Assembly: GCA_028289195.1 (NCBI GenBank)
Contig: JANQQR010000002.1
Location: forward strand, 62,001 to 126,000
Direction of reading: 5' to 3'
DNA from: Phycisphaerales bacterium
GTDB lineage: Bacteria > Planctomycetota > Phycisphaerae > Phycisphaerales > UBA1924
DNA length: 64,000 nucleotides
This document shows positions 8,218 to 17,260 of the stretch, in pieces (the first letter of the stretch is position 1; every line of letters begins with the position of its first letter). The translations under genes were made by a program, and so were the position numbers. The notes beneath the pieces are model-generated. The model ran no database searches and was not told the origin of the DNA. It was given only the letters and a program-made list of their open reading frames with translations.

Positions 8218-9342
8218 CTATTTCTCGTCACCGCCCCAGGGGCCGTCGTCCGGCCGCTCGAACGGTCTCACTCTCGCGAAGTACTCGATCGAGGCAAACT
8301 CGTTGCCCATCTCGAACAGCAGGACGCTGTACTGGTACCCCTCGGCGTCCCAAGACGGGAACACCTCGAACTCTATTTCCATCCCTACGCCGTAATCAGG
8401 GGCGCGGATGCCGGTGATTCTGGCCCCCAGCTGCGGGTTGGATGAGGAAACGGTGATCCTCCGGTTGTCCTCGTCGGGCAATTTGCCGGCGATGACGAGA
8501 GACGTTGCGGTGCCAACACCGGGGTCGATCCGGCCGTGAACGATGCGGGTCTTCCGCGGGAACCACTGATCGCTCCGGGGCGCTTTCTGGTGGTTCGGGA
8601 ACATCGCGGGGAAGCCGATCATCTCGCATCCCGGACGGTCCGTCTCAACGATCATCCAGCGGTGGACCTCGTTGCCTCCCTGCAGGTGCGACATATCGAA
8701 CTTGACCGTGTACTCGGTCTTGAGTTCGTCGACCCCGGGAACGTAATCCACGAAGTCCTCGGCGGTCAGTTCCCTGCCGTTCAGATGCGTCACGTCGAAC
8801 GGGATGCCGTCGATGGAATCGACGGTGAAGTCCCCGACGTATTCGACCACGATCGACTTGCTCTGTCCGCCGTTGATGCGGATGGGGTGCCCGATCTCTG
8901 CGGTCACCATGGTCTCCCAGGGTGTCGGGAAGCCCTCGACGTGGACGAACACCAGCTTGCGGATGATCCCGAGGTGATGCGGGAAATCCATGTTGACGAT
9001 CATGTCGGTCGCCTCGCCGGGCGCCAGTTCGGTCTTGTCGATCACGGGAATCGTGCATTCGCAGTCACCCTTGACCTCCGTGATCTTCATCGTCTCGTCG
9101 GAGTCGTTCAGGATCGTGATGACCCCCGATGCGCTGGTCTCGGGGGCGTGGTAGCCCAAGAACAGCGGATCGCTCAGGAGCAGGAGCGGGGGGGGGAACG
9201 CCTCGAGGTTCTTGACAGGCTCTTCCGGGAAACCGGGCGCCGTTTCCTGGGCGTGGCAAGCCAGCGGCGCGGCCAGAACCAGCGCGGCCAGACCCGCGAT
9301 TCTCCCGAAGCCGCCGATCCCGGTCGTACCTCCAGCTCTCAT
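8218..9342 (-). CDS. Exported DUF1573-like protein
   Basis: A 374-residue protein with an N-terminal signal peptide (hydrophobic run GLAALVLAAPLACHA, cut before QET). Around residue 94, KGDCECTIPVID matches the C-x-C-T-x-P signature of DUF1573, an Ig-like beta-sandwich family common in Bacteroidota and Planctomycetota exported proteins. The remaining length is beta-rich with no catalytic motif seen. The ATG at 9342 is preferred over one at 9348 because GGAG then sits eight bases away. Two GC hairpins without U-tracts lie just after the stop. It follows sdhB by 120 bases on the same strand, but a role in respiration is not implied. Confidence 0.75.
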   Translation of the reverse strand: MRAGGTTGIGGFGRIAGLAALVLAAPLACHAQETAPGFPEEPVKNLEAFPPPLLLLSDPLFLGYHAPETSASGVITILNDSDETMKITEVKGDCECTIPVIDKTELAPGEATDMIVNMDFPHHLGIIRKLVFVHVEGFPTPWETMVTAEIGHPIRINGGQSKSIVVEYVGDFTVDSIDGIPFDVTHLNGRELTAEDFVDYVPGVDELKTEYTVKFDMSHLQGGNEVHRWMIVETDRPGCEMIGFPAMFPNHQKAPRSDQWFPRKTRIVHGRIDPGVGTATSLVIAGKLPDEDNRRITVSSSNPQLGARITGIRAPDYGVGMEIEFEVFPSWDAEGYQYSVLLFEMGNEFASIEYFARVRPFERPDDGPWGGDEK

Positions 9343-9462
9343 GCTCATGTCTCCAATCTGACCGAACGCGGGGCGGACGCAAGGACACACCTGCCACCAC
9401 CCACGCGTATGAGGGTTTTCCCGCGTCACAACTCTACCGCTCGCCCCAGGATCCGGTTCGAT

Positions 9463-10272
9463 CTAGTCGCCGGAGAAGAACTGCCGGATGTTATGGGCCG
9501 TGACCTGGCGACCGATCGCCGCGATGGACTCGGTCAGCGGGATCTCCTTGGGGCACACGTTGACGCAGTTCTGGGCGTTCCCGCAGTCCGAAACGCCCCC
9601 CGGGCCTGAGAGTTCGGTCAGGCGGACTTTTTTCAGCGACGACCCGGTCTCGTGCATGTTGAAATAGCGGGCCTGGCTGATGACGGCCGCCCCGACGAAG
9701 GCCCGGTCCCAGGCTTCCTCGTCGGTCTCGAGGGTGTACTGGGGGCACGCCTCGAGGCAGCACCCGCAGGACATGCACGTCGAGAGCACGTACCGGGTCT
9801 GCTGGGCTTCGGGGGTCTCTTCGGGGCCGGCTCCTAGGTCGTAGGTGCCGTCGACGGGGACCCACGCCCGCATCCGCTCGAGGTTGGAAAACAACCGGGA
9901 GCGGTCAACCGAGAGGTCGCGGACGACAGGGAACTTCGTCATCGGCTCAAGCGTGAGTTCATCGCCGTCCTTCGGGCAGTAGTGGTCTATCAGAGCCGAG
10001 CACGCCTGGCGGACGCGTCCGTTGACGACCATCGTGCACGAGCCGCACACCTCTTCGAGGCATCCGGAGTCGTACACCGGCGGCGTCGTGTTCTTGCCCT
10101 CCACGGTCACCGGATGGGCGCAGATCCACTGCAGCACGGAGGTCACGTTTGAGCCGGTGCCGACCGGGACGTCGAAAGACTCCCAGCGGGGTCTGGCATC
10201 CGGGCCATCCTGGCGCTTGAGTCGCACCCGGATCACCCGCTCGTTCATTCCCGTGCTCGCTTCTGCTGCCAT
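9463..10272 (-). CDS. sdhB: Succinate dehydrogenase/fumarate reductase iron-sulfur subunit (first complex)
   Basis: Electron-transfer subunit linking the flavoprotein to the membrane quinone site. Residues about 67-90 carry the [2Fe-2S] cysteines (SGCLEEVCGSC and a later Cys). CMSCGCCLEACP (near 164) and CGNAQNCVNVCP (near 232) ligate the [4Fe-4S] and [3Fe-4S] centres. The 269-residue length is usual. ATG at 10272 has AAGGAG about 12 bases upstream, slightly far; an upstream TTG is possible. It is the last gene of a minus-strand sdhC-sdhA-sdhB operon, 26 bases after sdhA, the B. subtilis-type order. Confidence 0.95.
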   Translation of the reverse strand: MAAEASTGMNERVIRVRLKRQDGPDARPRWESFDVPVGTGSNVTSVLQWICAHPVTVEGKNTTPPVYDSGCLEEVCGSCTMVVNGRVRQACSALIDHYCPKDGDELTLEPMTKFPVVRDLSVDRSRLFSNLERMRAWVPVDGTYDLGAGPEETPEAQQTRYVLSTCMSCGCCLEACPQYTLETDEEAWDRAFVGAAVISQARYFNMHETGSSLKKVRLTELSGPGGVSDCGNAQNCVNVCPKEIPLTESIAAIGRQVTAHNIRQFFSGD

Positions 10273-10298
10273 CGCTTGGGTCAACTCCTTCGGTGGAT

Positions 10299-12230
10299 TC
10301 AGTTCGATGCGCCGGCCGGCTCGGTCTTCGCGCCGGCCTTCTGGCCGCTCGCCGGCTCGATCTTGCCGTATGTCCTCTTCCGAGGTTCGACCATTCCCAC
10401 CTCGACGTCCTCGAACGTGATCGAGGCTGTCTTGGACTGCGGGTCGAATTCGGCGATCGTCGACTTGAGGAACCGCTCGTCGTTCCGCTCGGGATGGTCG
10501 GCGCGGTAGTGGGAGCCCCGGCTCTCCTCGCGGAGCATCCCGCCGCGGAGGATCGCGTCGCCTATTGCGATCATGTCGCCGACCGACTTCGCGAATGACA
10601 GCGCCTGGTTCGTCCACATGCTCGCGTCGGCGACTCCGATCCGCCGGTACCGGTCTCGCAACTCGGCGACCTTGTCGATCGCCCGCTGCAGACGCTCGCC
10701 CGTCTTGATGACGGTCGACGCCTCGGTCATCTCGTCGCCCAGTTCCGCCGAGATCTCGTAGACGTTCTGGTCACCGTCTCGGGCGAGGAGGTCTTTCTCC
10801 TTGTCGCCTTCGATCTGCTCGGCGCCGGCGTACAGGCCTTGCTCAACAGCCGACGCCGGAGCATGGGCGTTGTCGCGGACGTAGTTCACCACGCTTTCAC
10901 CGTTGAACAGCCCGTCGAAGATGCACGAGAGCAGGGCGTTGGCCCCAAGCCGGTTCGCGCCGTGGTACTGGTAGTTGACCTCGCCGAAGGCGTATAGACC
11001 TTCCACGTTGGTCATCATGTTCCCGGGTGCGCCCTTCTCGAGGCCGCGCAGATCGCTCTTGGGCGTGTATCGCGTCCACAACCCGCCCATCGAGTAGTGC
11101 ACGCCGGGGAAGATCTTCATGGGGAACTCGCACGGGTCCTCGCCCACGAACTTGCGATAGATCTCCATGATGCCGCCGAGCTTGCGCTCGAGTTCCTCGC
11201 GGGGCTTGAACGAGAGGTCCAGGTAGACCATCCGTCCGCCGCCGACCCCCATCCCCTCGAGGCACACGTTGAAGATCTCGCGGGTCGCGATGTCACGAGG
11301 CACGATGTTGCCGTACGCGGGGTACCGCTCCTCCAAGAAGTAGTACCGGTCCTCATCCGGGATCTGCCTCGGGTCCATGCCCGGCTGCGGGTGAGGGCCC
11401 CACGCGCCGGAGGCGTCCTTCTTGCCGGGAACCCAGACTCGCCCGCCTTCGCCGCGCGCGGATTCACTCATCAGTCTGAGCTTGTCGGCGCCCGGGATCG
11501 CGGTGGGGTGCACCTGGATGAACTCGCCGTTGGCATACTTCACGCCCGCCTGGTAGCAGCGGCTCGCGGCGGCGCCCGTGCACATCACCGAGTTGGTGCT
11601 CTGGCCGAAGACGAGCCCGCAGCCTCCGGTCGCCATCACGACGGCGTCGGCGCGGAACGCGCGGATCTGCATCGTCCGCAGATCCTGGGCCACGATCCCG
11701 CGGCAGGCGCCCATCTCGTCGAGCACGGGCCTGAGGAACTCCCAGTGCTCGTACTTGTGCACCTTGCCGGCGGCCTCGGCGCGACGGACCTGCTCGTCCA
11801 GGGCGTACATGAGTTGCTGGCCGGTCGTGGCACCCGAGAAGTGTGTCCGCTTGTACAGGGAGCCTCCGAACAGTCGCAGGTCCCTCTGGCCTTCTGCGGT
11901 TCGATTGAACGGCACACCCATCCGGTCCAGGAGATCGATGATCCTCGGCGCCATCTGGGCCATCTCGTACACCGGGGGCTGGTGCGCGAGGAAGTCGCCT
12001 CCGTAGATCGTCTCATCAAAGTGCTCGTGCTCGCTATAGCCCTGCTGGCGCGCGATGTCGTTGCAGGCGTTGATACCGCCTTGTGCGCACACGGAGTGCG
12101 ACCGCTTCACCGGCACGATCGAGAACAGATCGACGGGGATGCCGCCCTCGGTGATGCGGACGGCTGCCGCCAGTCCCGCGAGCCCTCCGCCCACCACGAT
12201 CACGCGCTGCTGCTGCGACGCACCGGCCAT
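10299..12230 (-). CDS. sdhA: Succinate dehydrogenase flavoprotein subunit (first complex)
   Basis: Covalent-FAD subunit oxidising succinate to fumarate in the TCA cycle. The 643-residue protein has the Rossmann motif GGGLAGLAAA (about 14-23), the SHSVCAQGG block with the FAD-linking His, HPTAIPG, the active-site RGEGG, and a C-terminal capping domain. GANRLGANALL near residue 425 contacts the flavin. The start ATG at 12230 has GGAGGG ten bases upstream and lies one base after the sdhC stop, so the subunits are probably translationally coupled. A Lys/Glu/Ala-rich tail extends the C-terminus. Sequence organisation matches the B. subtilis-like enzymes, which usually reduce menaquinone. Confidence 0.96.
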   Translation of the reverse strand: MAGASQQQRVIVVGGGLAGLAAAVRITEGGIPVDLFSIVPVKRSHSVCAQGGINACNDIARQQGYSEHEHFDETIYGGDFLAHQPPVYEMAQMAPRIIDLLDRMGVPFNRTAEGQRDLRLFGGSLYKRTHFSGATTGQQLMYALDEQVRRAEAAGKVHKYEHWEFLRPVLDEMGACRGIVAQDLRTMQIRAFRADAVVMATGGCGLVFGQSTNSVMCTGAAASRCYQAGVKYANGEFIQVHPTAIPGADKLRLMSESARGEGGRVWVPGKKDASGAWGPHPQPGMDPRQIPDEDRYYFLEERYPAYGNIVPRDIATREIFNVCLEGMGVGGGRMVYLDLSFKPREELERKLGGIMEIYRKFVGEDPCEFPMKIFPGVHYSMGGLWTRYTPKSDLRGLEKGAPGNMMTNVEGLYAFGEVNYQYHGANRLGANALLSCIFDGLFNGESVVNYVRDNAHAPASAVEQGLYAGAEQIEGDKEKDLLARDGDQNVYEISAELGDEMTEASTVIKTGERLQRAIDKVAELRDRYRRIGVADASMWTNQALSFAKSVGDMIAIGDAILRGGMLREESRGSHYRADHPERNDERFLKSTIAEFDPQSKTASITFEDVEVGMVEPRKRTYGKIEPASGQKAGAKTEPAGASN

Positions 12231-12231
12231 A

Positions 12232-13089
12232 TCAGTGTTGCCCTCCGGAATGTTCGATCGTGTCGCCTCCCCGAGAAGAAACATCCATGGAGCGCGCTTC
12301 GGCTTCGCCGCCGTCGGTGGGCACTTCTCCGTGAAGCGACATCTCGACCTGGCGGGCTTCCGCCGGATCGAGCGCCGCGAAGCCGACGACGGACGCCCAG
12401 CCGGCCACCATCAGCCCGGCGCCGATCGCCGTGCAGGCGTAGCCCCAACGTTTCTGGGCGGTCACCGTAACGGTCAGGCCCCAGGTGATCGCCGCTGTCC
12501 ACAGGCCGTTGGCGAAGTGGAACACGAGCGCTGTGACGCCCAGGAAGTAGAACAGCGACACGGCCACGCCGAGCGCCGTGAACCCTTCGTCCCCGCCCCG
12601 GAGTGCCGCCGCGAGCGTGGACGCCGCGAAGTGATGGGACCACTCGGTGCCGCCGGGAACAAGGAACGACCATCCCCAGCGCAGCGTCGCGATGTGGTAG
12701 ACGATGAACAGGAATCCCAGGTAGCCGGTCCAGCGCTGCAACGAGTACCGGAGATTGCTCTGGTACCGGTACGCGCCGGTGTTGCCCTTGCCGGACGTGG
12801 CGTAGTACACGCCGAGAACCGAGTGGAACGCGATCGCGCCCCACAGCGTGATCTCGATCAGGAGCAGCAGCGGGAGTTCATTGATGAACTCCACTTCTTT
12901 CTGGAACGTGCCGACACGCCGATCAAAGCCCTCTCCATCGATCCGCGTATTGAACGCGCCCCAGAGGATGGTGGAGTTCGTGGTGAGGTGCATCACCAGG
13001 AACAGCCCGATAGGGACGATGCCCGTGAGGCTGTGGAGCCTCCGGAGCAGGAAGTGATGTCGTTCCATGAATGACCGGGAATCTGCCAC
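12232..13089 (-). CDS. sdhC: Succinate dehydrogenase cytochrome b558-type subunit
   Basis: Membrane anchor of the first succinate:quinone oxidoreductase. The 285-residue protein has five predicted membrane segments with His residues inside them (for example RRLHSLTG, VMHLTTN, AFHSVLG, VYHIATL, VFHFANG), as expected for a single-peptide diheme b558 anchor. About 45 hydrophilic residues at the C-terminus exceed the usual length. Start is GTG at 13089 with GAGGG about 12 bases upstream; an in-frame ATG at 13068 would give a seven-residue shorter product. It opens the sdhCAB operon and follows a DUF1844 gene by 36 bases on the same strand. Confidence 0.93.
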   Translation of the reverse strand: MADSRSFMERHHFLLRRLHSLTGIVPIGLFLVMHLTTNSTILWGAFNTRIDGEGFDRRVGTFQKEVEFINELPLLLLIEITLWGAIAFHSVLGVYYATSGKGNTGAYRYQSNLRYSLQRWTGYLGFLFIVYHIATLRWGWSFLVPGGTEWSHHFAASTLAAALRGGDEGFTALGVAVSLFYFLGVTALVFHFANGLWTAAITWGLTVTVTAQKRWGYACTAIGAGLMVAGWASVVGFAALDPAEARQVEMSLHGEVPTDGGEAEARSMDVSSRGGDTIEHSGGQH

Positions 13090-13125
13090 GGTGCGTTCTG
13101 ACCCTCGTTAGGGGATTCGGTCTGA

Positions 13126-13638
13126 TCAGCCGATCGGATTCGTTCCCAGGCCCCCCGGGCCGCCGGGCATCCCGGGTGCGCCCGGGCCGCCCACTCCCTT
13201 GCCCTCGGCCACCTGCTTGGCCAGCATCTGCGACAGCTCAACGAACCGCATGCGGAGTTCGTTGATCGCCGAGCTCAGGTCCTTGGCTTCCTGCTCCGAG
13301 AGGTTGCCCTTGGTCTTCTCCTCGAGCACCGCGAGCAGGTCGATGTAGAAGCGGCTCAGGTCCGGATCGAACACGACGCCGCCGGACTCCTTGTCCGCGA
13401 CGCCGCCGAGGTACATGATCGCCTGGGTCACGAGCATGCCGACGAGCGAAGGGAAGTCGGCCGGGGGCAGCTGCTGAGCGCCGGGCCCGCCGGCGCCGGC
13501 TTCACCCGGTGCGCTCTGGGCCGCGGCTTCGGCTTCCGCCTGAGCCATCTTCTCCTTCTCGGCCTGCGCCTGGGTCTTCCAATCGTCGTCGACGAGGATC
13601 TGAGGCTTGGGCTGCGGCTGGTCGCCGGCGTCGCTCAT
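13126..13638 (-). CDS. DUF1844 domain protein
   Basis: A 170-residue soluble protein. Residues 1-60 are Glu/Ala/Gln-rich and probably disordered. The central block PADFPSLVGMLVTQAIMYLG (from about residue 62), followed by FYIDLLAVLEEKTKGNLS, is the DUF1844 signature, a small helical domain of unknown function. The last 25 residues are Gly/Pro-rich (GGPGAPGMPGGPGG). ATG at 13638 has GGAG seven bases upstream. Its position immediately before sdhC suggests co-transcription. The 149 bases between this gene and the divergent lipoprotein gene carry TACACT hexamers on both strands but no convincing -35 elements. Confidence 0.82.
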   Translation of the reverse strand: MSDAGDQPQPKPQILVDDDWKTQAQAEKEKMAQAEAEAAAQSAPGEAGAGGPGAQQLPPADFPSLVGMLVTQAIMYLGGVADKESGGVVFDPDLSRFYIDLLAVLEEKTKGNLSEQEAKDLSSAINELRMRFVELSQMLAKQVAEGKGVGGPGAPGMPGGPGGLGTNPIG

Positions 13639-13787
13639 CCTGGGCTCCGTTTCGAGTTGAGGCCTCCGAAGGGCCGATTTCGTGGGAGAAGCGAGTGTAA
13701 GCGGGCAACCGTGGCCCCGCGACCGTGACCTACACTTTGCCCGGACAAATGCGCGTCGATCGCCGGAGAGCAGTTCTGATCTCGCAC

Positions 13788-15170
13788 ATGAAGCACGCAC
13801 GACTCGAAACCGTTGCTCTGAGCGCTACCGTGATGGTGTGCGTGCTGGTGTCAGGCTGCTCCAAGAGCCCAGGGCCGACACCGGTCCGCGCCACGGATTT
13901 CGTGTCGGCCGGCGGTCCCCCGCCAGCGGCTGATCCAGCGATCTCCACGGCTCCGCGCGCCCCGGCCCGTGTCGTGTCCCTCCCCCAGGCTCGCGGGGAG
14001 GTGGACGACGTGGTCGTGATAGCGGGTTCGCCGAGCCTGCTCGACCGTCAGCCCGAGCCCTCGCTCGGCGCCGGCTCTCCCGGGATCACGCTGGGGGCGG
14101 CCGGGCCCGGCGTTGCGAGGCCGGACCAAGTGCCCGCCGAGCGCCACGCGGGCCCGCCCGTGGATCCCAAACTCGTGCAGGTCGACCAGATGGTGGGGCA
14201 GGTCAACGGGCGTCCGATCTTCGCCGAGCAGTTCTTCGAGCCGATGCACGCCCGTTTGTCTCGCGAGGCCCAGCGCATGGATCAGCGCGAATGGCTGGCG
14301 ATGGTGCGCGAGGACATCCAGCGCGCACTCGTCGATCAGATGCGCGACGAGTTGCTGCTCGCCGAGTTCGAATCGTCGCTCACGCCCGAGCAGAAGCAGG
14401 GCGTGCTGGCGTTCATCCAGAACGTCCGCGCGGATCTCATCAGCGGCAACCTGGGCAGCGAGGGCATCGCCAACTCGCGCCTCCTCGAGGCCGAAGGGCT
14501 CGATCTGAACCAGAAGGTCCGGGATGTCACCCAGCGCCAGTTCATTCTCGCCCAGCTCCGAAAGGCGATCGGCTCACGCGTGCACATCAGTTTCTGGGAC
14601 GTGCAGCGGTACTACGAGCGCAACCTCGACCAGTTCCTCCCTCCACCCGTAGCTCGCTACCGGGTGATCCGGGTGCGGGCATCTGAGACCGAAGCGGTCG
14701 ACCGGGTCACAACCCGCCTGGATTCCGGCGATTCGTTCACAGAGATCGCCTCTGAGGAAAGCTCGTTCAACACCCAGGGCGACAACCTGCTGGAGATCAC
14801 ACTCGAGTCCCGCACGCTCGCGGATGCTCGGGTCTTCGGACCCGATTCTCTCAACGACGCCGCGCTCGCGCTGTCGCCGGGAGACGTCTCGCCTCCCGTG
14901 GAAGTGGGCACACAGGTGTTCTGGCTCCGCCTCGAAGAGATCCATCAGCCCGAGGGTGAGAGCCTCTACGAGGCCCAGACCGGCATCGAGAGCATGCTCC
15001 GCAGCCAGCGTCTGCAGGAGGAAGAGATCCGGTACTTCTCGGAGTTGTTCCGACGGGGCAGCTTCACCGAACTCGACTCGATGATGGCGCGTCTCCTCGA
15101 GTTCGCCGCCGAGCGATACCTGATCCAGGCGCCGACAGCCGAGACCACAGCGCGACGACCCAGCGGGTGA
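13788..15170 (+). CDS. Lipoprotein peptidyl-prolyl isomerase, SurA/PrsA-like
   Basis: A 460-residue predicted lipoprotein. Residues 1-23 form a signal peptide ending VSG, with the lipidated Cys at 24. A Pro/Ala-rich linker follows to about 125. The helical N-terminal chaperone-like module begins at VGQVNGRPIFAEQF and runs through a DELLLAE block. After DVQRYYERNLDQF comes a parvulin-like module, degenerate at its end, with SFTEIASEESS and GDVSPPVEVGTQVFWLRLEE. The architecture matches periplasmic folding factors. ATG at 13788 is chosen for the signal peptide although its ribosome site is weak. The stop overlaps the GTG of yraN by four bases. Confidence 0.82.
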   Translation: MKHARLETVALSATVMVCVLVSGCSKSPGPTPVRATDFVSAGGPPPAADPAISTAPRAPARVVSLPQARGEVDDVVVIAGSPSLLDRQPEPSLGAGSPGITLGAAGPGVARPDQVPAERHAGPPVDPKLVQVDQMVGQVNGRPIFAEQFFEPMHARLSREAQRMDQREWLAMVREDIQRALVDQMRDELLLAEFESSLTPEQKQGVLAFIQNVRADLISGNLGSEGIANSRLLEAEGLDLNQKVRDVTQRQFILAQLRKAIGSRVHISFWDVQRYYERNLDQFLPPPVARYRVIRVRASETEAVDRVTTRLDSGDSFTEIASEESSFNTQGDNLLEITLESRTLADARVFGPDSLNDAALALSPGDVSPPVEVGTQVFWLRLEEIHQPEGESLYEAQTGIESMLRSQRLQEEEIRYFSELFRRGSFTELDSMMARLLEFAAERYLIQAPTAETTARRPSG

Positions 15171-15595
15171 TCCGCCCGCTCGGCTCACTCCTGCCCCGCA
15201 TCCGCGGCGCATCGTCCGGCGGGCGTGCCCTGGGCCCGAGCGGCGAGCGCCTCGCGGCCAGGTTCCTCCGGCGCTCGGGATACAAGCTCCTTGCCCGGAA
15301 CCAGCGAACAGGCGTCGGCGAAGCCGATCTTGTGTGTCTCGGGCCGGACCGGCGCACGCTCGTCATCGTCGAGGTCAAGACGAGGCTGGCGGGCGCCGAC
15401 GGACGCGCGGCACGCCCGGAAGACGCGATCACCGCGCACAAACGCCGAAAGCTCGTGCAGGTGGCGATGAGCATCGCGCGGGCTCGGGGCTGGCGCGACA
15501 AGCCCCTTGCGATCGATGTGGTCGCGATCGACTGGAGAGAGTCGGGCGATCACGCGGTGCGCCACTACCCGCGCGCCGTCACGCTGGACCGTTGA
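15167..15595 (+). CDS. YraN family (UPF0102) nuclease-fold protein
   Basis: A 142-residue protein of the YraN/UPF0102 family, which has a restriction endonuclease-like fold and no settled function. The core motif is visible as GEADLVCLG, a 12-residue gap, then VIVEVKTR, giving the D...E-x-K triad of the fold. LLARNQRT precedes it as is usual. GTG at 15167 overlaps the stop of the upstream lipoprotein gene (GTGA), implying translational coupling. Its 3' end overlaps the 3' end of the opposing histidine kinase gene by 17 bases. Confidence 0.9.
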   Translation: MIRPLGSLLPRIRGASSGGRALGPSGERLAARFLRRSGYKLLARNQRTGVGEADLVCLGPDRRTLVIVEVKTRLAGADGRAARPEDAITAHKRRKLVQVAMSIARARGWRDKPLAIDVVAIDWRESGDHAVRHYPRAVTLDR

Positions 15596-17231
15596 GCGGC
15601 GCCGGCAGCTCTGGAACCGAGTCTTCGTCCATGGCGGCCGGCGGGGCGAGAGCGAGCGGCACGACGAGGCTGAACATCGAGCCCCGCCCGACTTCGGAGA
15701 CAAGCTGGATCTCGCCCTGGAGCAGGTCCGCGAACTCCTTGGCGATCGCCAATCCCAGGCCGGTGCCCTGGTGCGACCTCGTGTGGCCCGCGTCGATCTG
15801 GCTGAACTTCTCGAAGATGAACTGCTGCTGGTCCGCCGGGATGCCCGGTCCGGTGTCCAGCACGCTCACGCGGAGGCGCGGCTCGCCGTCACCGCCGACC
15901 ACCCTGTCGGCCCGCAGCGTGACCTCGCCCTCGTCGGGAGTGAACTTGACGGCGTTGCTGAGGAAGTTGAACACCACGTGGTGGAATTTCTGCTGGTCCG
16001 TCTCGACGAGCGGGAGATCCGCGTGCTTCGGCTCTGTCGTGAACCCCTCTTCGCGCGACGCCTGGAGCTGGAGCGAGAGCGACAGAGATTTCCGGTCGGC
16101 CAGCGGCTTGATCAACGCGACGAGCGCCTCGCACGTCTCGGCCACGTTCACCCGCTGGGTGTGGATCTCGATGTTGCCCGCTTCGATCTTGGCCATCTCC
16201 AGGAGCTCGTTGATCATCTGGAGAAGCGTTCGACCGGCGCTGACGATGTTGTCAAGGTACCGCTGACGCTTGGCCAGCTGATCCGGGCTGATCGGCTCGT
16301 GCCCGCTCTCGGCGTCTTTCGAGGCGATGTCCTGGAGGATCTCGGCGAACCCGATGATCGAATTTAGGGGTGTGCGGAGCTCGTGACTGATGCTCGCGAG
16401 GAACTCGCCCTTGAGGCGGGCCGACTCGTGCAGCTCGCTGTTCCGCTGCTCGAGCTCGTTCAGGCGCATGTCCAAGCTGCGATTGATGCCACGGAGCAGC
16501 TGCTGCTGCTCGGAGAGGTTCGCGAGCATCGAATTGAACGCGTCGGACAGCTGCTCGAACTCGTCGCCCGTCTTGAGCGCCGACCGGATCTCCAGGCTGC
16601 CCTCGCGCACGCGATCGGCGGTCTGCGTCAGCGTGCGCACCGGGCTGAGGATCAGGCGCTTGGTGATGATGTAGAAGACGAGCACCGCCATCGAGCCCGC
16701 GATGAATCCGGCCAGCAGCATGTAGACCCGGTTGACGAGGAGCTGGTCGCCCGCGGCCGTCGATCGCCTGTTGACGACGACGACCCCCAGCGGTTCGTTG
16801 GTGTCGCTGAACACGAGGCGCGCGTATCTGTACAGACGGTCCTCGCTATCCCACGCTGCTTCCGAGTGCTCGCTCGACCTCCGCGGACCATCTTCCCGGG
16901 GGGCCAGTTCGTCCTGGGCGTTCTTCAGGAATCCGCCGGCGAACTGCGTGTTGTTCCACTGCTCGAGCTCCCACCACCGGATCTGCAGATCCCGCGGGGA
17001 GGCGCTCGGCTCATCCTCCGTCGGCGGGCCGCCGATATCGAAACGCTCGGGATCGACAACGCGGCGCTGCGTCCACAGGTCGGCGATCTGGCGGGAGCTC
17101 TCGAGTTGGGCGTCGTCCACGATCCGCCCGAGGCGGAGCCACGGCACGACGAGCGAGGCCAGGACGATCAGGATGATCGCCGCGCCGAACAAGAGGAGGC
17201 ACTTGTTGGCGAGAGAGATTCCTCGGGCCAT
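15579..17231 (-). CDS. Membrane sensor histidine kinase (HAMP-HisKA-HATPase)
   Basis: A 550-residue kinase with no receiver domain. TM1 is at about 10-30, a periplasmic sensor of about 130 residues follows, and TM2 is near 165-190. HAMP runs from about 190 to 245 and is followed by a coiled coil. HisKA holds SHELRTPLNS (phospho-His near 280). The HATPase has an N box (FNFLSNAVKF), DTGPGIP and GTGLGLAIAK near 492. It should autophosphorylate and pass phosphate to a response regulator, but none is encoded nearby, so it is an orphan. ATG at 17231 has no clear ribosome site; a TTG six bases earlier is an alternative. Confidence 0.93.
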   Translation of the reverse strand: MARGISLANKCLLLFGAAIILIVLASLVVPWLRLGRIVDDAQLESSRQIADLWTQRRVVDPERFDIGGPPTEDEPSASPRDLQIRWWELEQWNNTQFAGGFLKNAQDELAPREDGPRRSSEHSEAAWDSEDRLYRYARLVFSDTNEPLGVVVVNRRSTAAGDQLLVNRVYMLLAGFIAGSMAVLVFYIITKRLILSPVRTLTQTADRVREGSLEIRSALKTGDEFEQLSDAFNSMLANLSEQQQLLRGINRSLDMRLNELEQRNSELHESARLKGEFLASISHELRTPLNSIIGFAEILQDIASKDAESGHEPISPDQLAKRQRYLDNIVSAGRTLLQMINELLEMAKIEAGNIEIHTQRVNVAETCEALVALIKPLADRKSLSLSLQLQASREEGFTTEPKHADLPLVETDQQKFHHVVFNFLSNAVKFTPDEGEVTLRADRVVGGDGEPRLRVSVLDTGPGIPADQQQFIFEKFSQIDAGHTRSHQGTGLGLAIAKEFADLLQGEIQLVSEVGRGSMFSLVVPLALAPPAAMDEDSVPELPAPLNGPA

Positions 17232-17260
17232 GCCCAAGTCTACCGCCCCGCGTGGCGGGG

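Noticed and set aside
8160-8220. Two GC hairpins just after the DUF1573 gene
   Set aside because: Neither is followed by a T-run on the minus strand; termination there cannot be supported from sequence.
13639-13787. Divergent promoter pair with TACACT on both strands
   Set aside because: No -35 hexamer at acceptable spacing was found for either TACACT, so these were not listed as promoters.
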